64,000 bases of DNA from Deltaproteobacteria bacterium (lineage in GTDB: Bacteria; Desulfobacterota; Desulfobacteria; Desulfobacterales; UBA5852). Made by a program: the position numbers and the translations under genes. The stretch covers positions 124,001-188,000 of the forward strand of contig JAHLLS010000001.1 of assembly GCA_020444045.1 (NCBI GenBank), in the 5' to 3' direction. The number at the start of each line of letters is the position of its first letter. Within the stretch, counting starts at the first letter, position 1. This document shows, piece after piece, positions 60,934 to 64,000 of this stretch. The notes beneath the pieces were generated by a model. The model ran no database searches. It was not told the DNA's origin and was given only the letters and a program-made list of their open reading frames with translations.

Positions 60934-63603
60934 ATGTCACACACGAAACTAAATGCGGCGGAAATGCTCAACCGCGGACGCAAGCGACTGATTCGCGAAC
61001 TGCCCAAACACACCGCCATGGATTTTATGCATCACATGGCCGGGTTGGTGGACGAATACTTCCGCACCAGCTTCGAAACCAGCGCCATCGGACCCCGCAT
61101 GGACATTGCCCGCAACCCGTATGCCATCATCGCCCTGGGCGGCTATGGCCGCAACGACCAGTGCGTACACTCCGATGTGGACCTGCTTATCCTGTTTGAA
61201 AAACGCCTGCCGGACAAGGCCGAGGGGTTGATCCGGGAGATAATCTACCCTTTGTGGGATATCGGATTGGATGTGGGTCACGCTACCCGTTCCCTGAAAG
61301 AGTGTCTCTCGCTGGCCGGCAAGGATTTTGAAATTCTGACCCCGCTTCTGGACGCCCGTTTTGTCTGCGGCATGTCCCGGTTGTACACCGCGCTGACCCA
61401 GCAATTGCGCCAGAAGGTGGTCCAGCGGCACAGCCGCAAAATCATCGACTGGCTGGTGGAAACCAATCAGTCCCGGCACGCCCGCTTCGGGGACTCCGCC
61501 TATTTGTTGGAACCCAATCTCAAGGAGGGGCAGGGCGGCCTGCGCGATTTCCACACCATGCGATGGATCGCATGCATCCGGTCCGGGCTCAAACAAAACC
61601 GCGACCTCGAATACCTGGGCTACCTTTCCCATGAGGAATACGAGCAACTTAAGGAAGCGCTGGCGTTTATCGCCAACGTCCGCAACCGCCTGCACCTTCT
61701 CAACGGCCGCAAATACGATCAGTTGCATTTCGAAAACCAGCTGCGCATTGCCAAGGCATTAGGATACAGCAAAGTGAACGGCCAACAGCCCGTGGAGCGT
61801 TTTTTGGGGGATCTACACGGCCAGATGGAGTTCATCAAACAGCAGCATCTCATGTTTCTTTTTGAGCAGGGGTACGAAAAACGATCCCGCCGCCGCAGGC
61901 GCCGGTCAAAAATAACGAAAATCGCCGGCATCGAAATCATCAAGGATACCCTCAATTTCGAGTCCACCCGCATGGTGTCGGAATCCCCTCTGCTGCTGCT
62001 TCAGATATTCGAGGAAAGCGCCCGGCTGCGCCTGCCCCTGGGCGCCGAAGCCCGCCGCATCGTTCGTGAATTTGGCCATCTCTGTGACGAAAACCTGCGC
62101 AGCTCACCCGCGGCGGTTCGCTCTTTTGAAAAGATCTTGCAAGCCCCGGCACCCACTTTCAATGTGCTCAATGCCATGCTCCATACCGGTTTGCTGGAGC
62201 GTTTCATCCCGGCGTTTCATACCGTGGTCAACTGCATTCAATACGACGAGTATCATATCTATCCCGTCGACCGTCACCTGTTGCGCACCGTCAAAACCAT
62301 CAAAACCTTCGCCGGCGACGAAGACCGCGCGGATGGTCTGGTCGGTCAGATCTATGCCGAACTCAAGCAACGCAAGCTGTTGCTGTGGGGCGCCCTTCTG
62401 CATGACATCGGCAAAGGCCAGCCCGGCGGCAATCACTCCGAGAAAGGCGAGGCATTAGTGCCCGGCATCCTGGCCGAAAAAGGCTATCGGCCCGCCGATA
62501 TCGATACGGTGGCCTTTCTTGTGCGCGAGCATCTGCTGCTGGCCAAAACCGCGGCCCGCCGCGATATCAACGATGAAGAAACCGCTCTTTACTGCGCCCG
62601 GCGGATCAACGACGCCGACCGGCTCAAAATGCTCTACCTGCTGACGGTCGCCGACTGTATCGCCACGGGCCCCAAGGCGTGGAACAGCTGGACGGCGGCC
62701 CTTCTAAAAGACCTCTTTCTGAAGGTCCTGAACGTGTTGGAGAAAGGAGAACTCGCCTCCCAGGAGGCGGTGGCCAAGGTGGCACGCAAACGCGACGCCT
62801 TGCTGGCACAGACGCCCAAGCGTCGGCAAAAAGAACTGGAAACCCTTTTTGATGTGTTGTCACCGCGCTATCTTCTGAATGTCCCGCCGGAGGTGATCCA
62901 GGAACATATCCGGCTCTATCAGACCCTGGGCGATGCCCGCTTCGTCTGGGAAATCGAACCGTCGATGACCTCCGATACGCGCATTGTCACCCTCTGCGCC
63001 AGGGACCAGCCCGGTCTTTTTTCCCGGATTGCCGGCGTGTTTACCCTGAACGGCATCAACATTCTGGACGCCCAGGTGTTTACCTGGCGCAACAACGTGG
63101 CCCTGGATATTTTCAAGGTTCAGCCGCCACCCGATCCCATTTTCGAGTCCGACAAATGGGAAAAAACCCGCCGGCACCTGAGCCGGGCGCTGGAAGGCGA
63201 CCTCGACCTGTCGGAGCGTCTGCAATCCCGGATGAAAGGCTACCGGCCGCCCCGACCCGCCGCCATGGACCGGCCGCGAAGGATCCAGGTCGACAATCAG
63301 ACGTCCAGTTTTTTCACGATCGTGGAGGTCTTTACCGAAGATTTTCCCGGACTGCTTTTCAGCATTACGGACGCCCTGTTTCGCTGCCAGCTCGATGTCT
63401 GGGTGGCCAAAATCGCCACCAACGTCGACCAGGTCGTAGACGTTTTCTATGTAAGGGATTTTGACGGCCAGAAAGTGGACGACCCCGACCAGGTCGCCCA
63501 GATCCAAGCAACCATTCAGGCGGTTCTGCCGCCTGCAAACGATACGGCAACCGCCGATAACCAAGAGGAAGGAGCCCAAACTGATGGCAGGAAAACTGCT
63601 TAG
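60934..63603 (+). CDS. glnD: PII uridylyltransferase/uridylyl-removing enzyme
   Basis: Uridylylates PII when glutamine is low and removes UMP when it is high. The 889-residue protein has the nucleotidyltransferase motif GGYGRNDQCVHSDVDLLILF, the HD domain HDIGKGQPGGNHSEKGE, and two C-terminal ACT domains (from about 690 and 790) that sense glutamine. The start at 60934 is chosen because the sigma-54 promoter (start site near 60897) excludes the upstream frame at 60856; the ribosome site GGAG is somewhat distant (15 nt). It overlaps the second amtB gene by 20 bp. Confidence 0.95.
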   Translation: MSHTKLNAAEMLNRGRKRLIRELPKHTAMDFMHHMAGLVDEYFRTSFETSAIGPRMDIARNPYAIIALGGYGRNDQCVHSDVDLLILFEKRLPDKAEGLIREIIYPLWDIGLDVGHATRSLKECLSLAGKDFEILTPLLDARFVCGMSRLYTALTQQLRQKVVQRHSRKIIDWLVETNQSRHARFGDSAYLLEPNLKEGQGGLRDFHTMRWIACIRSGLKQNRDLEYLGYLSHEEYEQLKEALAFIANVRNRLHLLNGRKYDQLHFENQLRIAKALGYSKVNGQQPVERFLGDLHGQMEFIKQQHLMFLFEQGYEKRSRRRRRRSKITKIAGIEIIKDTLNFESTRMVSESPLLLLQIFEESARLRLPLGAEARRIVREFGHLCDENLRSSPAAVRSFEKILQAPAPTFNVLNAMLHTGLLERFIPAFHTVVNCIQYDEYHIYPVDRHLLRTVKTIKTFAGDEDRADGLVGQIYAELKQRKLLLWGALLHDIGKGQPGGNHSEKGEALVPGILAEKGYRPADIDTVAFLVREHLLLAKTAARRDINDEETALYCARRINDADRLKMLYLLTVADCIATGPKAWNSWTAALLKDLFLKVLNVLEKGELASQEAVAKVARKRDALLAQTPKRRQKELETLFDVLSPRYLLNVPPEVIQEHIRLYQTLGDARFVWEIEPSMTSDTRIVTLCARDQPGLFSRIAGVFTLNGINILDAQVFTWRNNVALDIFKVQPPPDPIFESDKWEKTRRHLSRALEGDLDLSERLQSRMKGYRPPRPAAMDRPRRIQVDNQTSSFFTIVEVFTEDFPGLLFSITDALFRCQLDVWVAKIATNVDQVVDVFYVRDFDGQKVDDPDQVAQIQATIQAVLPPANDTATADNQEEGAQTDGRKTA

Positions 63604-64000
63604 TTCATTTGTTTTCATCCTGTTATTTCCCGCCGCCGCCATGGCGGCCGAAGGCTTAGACAGCGGCGATACCGCGTGGATGATCGTCTCGACGGCCCTG
63701 GTCATGATGATGACGCCGGCCGGTCTGGCGCTTTTCTATGGCGGCCTTTCCCGCTATAAAAATTTGCTGAATACCATCGCCATGACCATGGTGGCCTACT
63801 GCCTGGGCAGCGTCATCTGGGTCATGTGGGGCTATACCCTGGCGTTCGGACCCAGTCAGGCCGGTCTCGTCGGCGGCTTTGACTATCTTTTCCTGAATGG
63901 CATCGGGGTCGACAGCCTCTCCGGGTCCATTCCGACCTATGTTTTTCTGCTCTTCCAGATGACCTTTGCCGGCATTACCGTGGCGCTTGTGCTGGGATCT
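63584..64000 (+). CDS. amtB: Second ammonium transporter (partial, cut by window end)
   Basis: The first 139 residues of an Amt/Rh-family channel. It has a signal peptide (MAGKLLSSFVFILLFPAAAMAAEG) followed by DTAWMIVSTALVMMMTPAGLALFYGGLSRYKN, the characteristic first helices. It is a different paralog from the glnK-linked AmtB, with distinct N-terminus. The ATG overlaps the last 20 bp of glnD, with GAGGAAGGAG upstream, so the two are translationally coupled; the gene continues past the window. Confidence 0.93.
   Translation, partial: MAGKLLSSFVFILLFPAAAMAAEGLDSGDTAWMIVSTALVMMMTPAGLALFYGGLSRYKNLLNTIAMTMVAYCLGSVIWVMWGYTLAFGPSQAGLVGGFDYLFLNGIGVDSLSGSIPTYVFLLFQMTFAGITVALVLGS

Overview
The window reads as a stretch of chromosome from a Gram-negative, GC-rich anaerobe, most likely a Desulfobacterota sulfate reducer of the Desulfobacteraceae/Desulfosarcinaceae type. 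This is inferred from gene content: a three-piece ferredoxin-rich glutamate synthase, BKACE, an ACR3/permease/mini-thioredoxin arsenic cluster, BamD and Tat lipoproteins, eukaryote-like kinase and PP2C genes, and dense sigma-54 control. No rRNA, tRNA, CRISPR array, insertion sequence or phage gene was seen. The genes are densely packed and nearly all intact; only the two end genes (proS, second amtB) are cut by the window. || Layout: 1-4.9 kb holds housekeeping genes (proS end, Rel/SpoT, rpmB, bamD, trxA, purN). 4.9-11.3 kb holds a TraB protein, a CbbQ/CbbO-like chaperone pair with a small partner, and a cytidylate-kinase-like protein. 11.3-15.2 kb is a metal/arsenic resistance cluster (2-TM protein, ACR3, ArsP-type permease, CxxC mini-thioredoxin, ArsR, small [2Fe-2S] protein). 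15.4-19.8 kb encodes a hybrid-type sensor kinase and a triple-REC diguanylate cyclase. 19.9-21.6 kb is crcB plus a DUF190-CBS protein. 22-26.3 kb is a run of unrelated small genes (CPBP protease, LysE exporter, GNAT, DinB, two PH-like membrane proteins). 26.6-33 kb has AsmA, a LEA14 lipoprotein, a YchF-like P-loop protein, a Ser/Thr kinase with a cNMP domain and a PP2C-PilZ phosphatase. 33-39.3 kb carries shikimate genes aroD, aroE, DAHP synthase, aroB and (opposite strand) aroK with an HTH-Zn ribbon protein and a radical SAM protein. 39.4-45.9 kb is carA-carB-purF plus a cNMP-binding protein. 46-64 kb is a nitrogen-assimilation block: split glutamate synthase, an M48 protease, glnE, glnK-amtB, a BKACE/aminotransferase pair and glnD-amtB. 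|| The most interesting content is regulatory. First, the DAHP synthase-aroB unit is preceded by a complete transcription attenuator: a 25-residue Tyr/Phe-rich leader peptide, mutually exclusive 1:2 and 2:3 pairings and two tandem intrinsic terminators sharing a 14-nt core. Second, three nitrogen operons (gltB, glnK-amtB, glnD-amtB) each have a consensus sigma-54 promoter with a pair of ACAAWTTTGT palindromes 30-32 bp apart, about 110-150 bp upstream. This is a coherent NtrC-like enhancer arrangement with a site unlike the enterobacterial NtrC consensus. A seventh copy, single and without a sigma-54 promoter, lies before the BKACE-linked aminotransferase. The regulator itself is not in the window.
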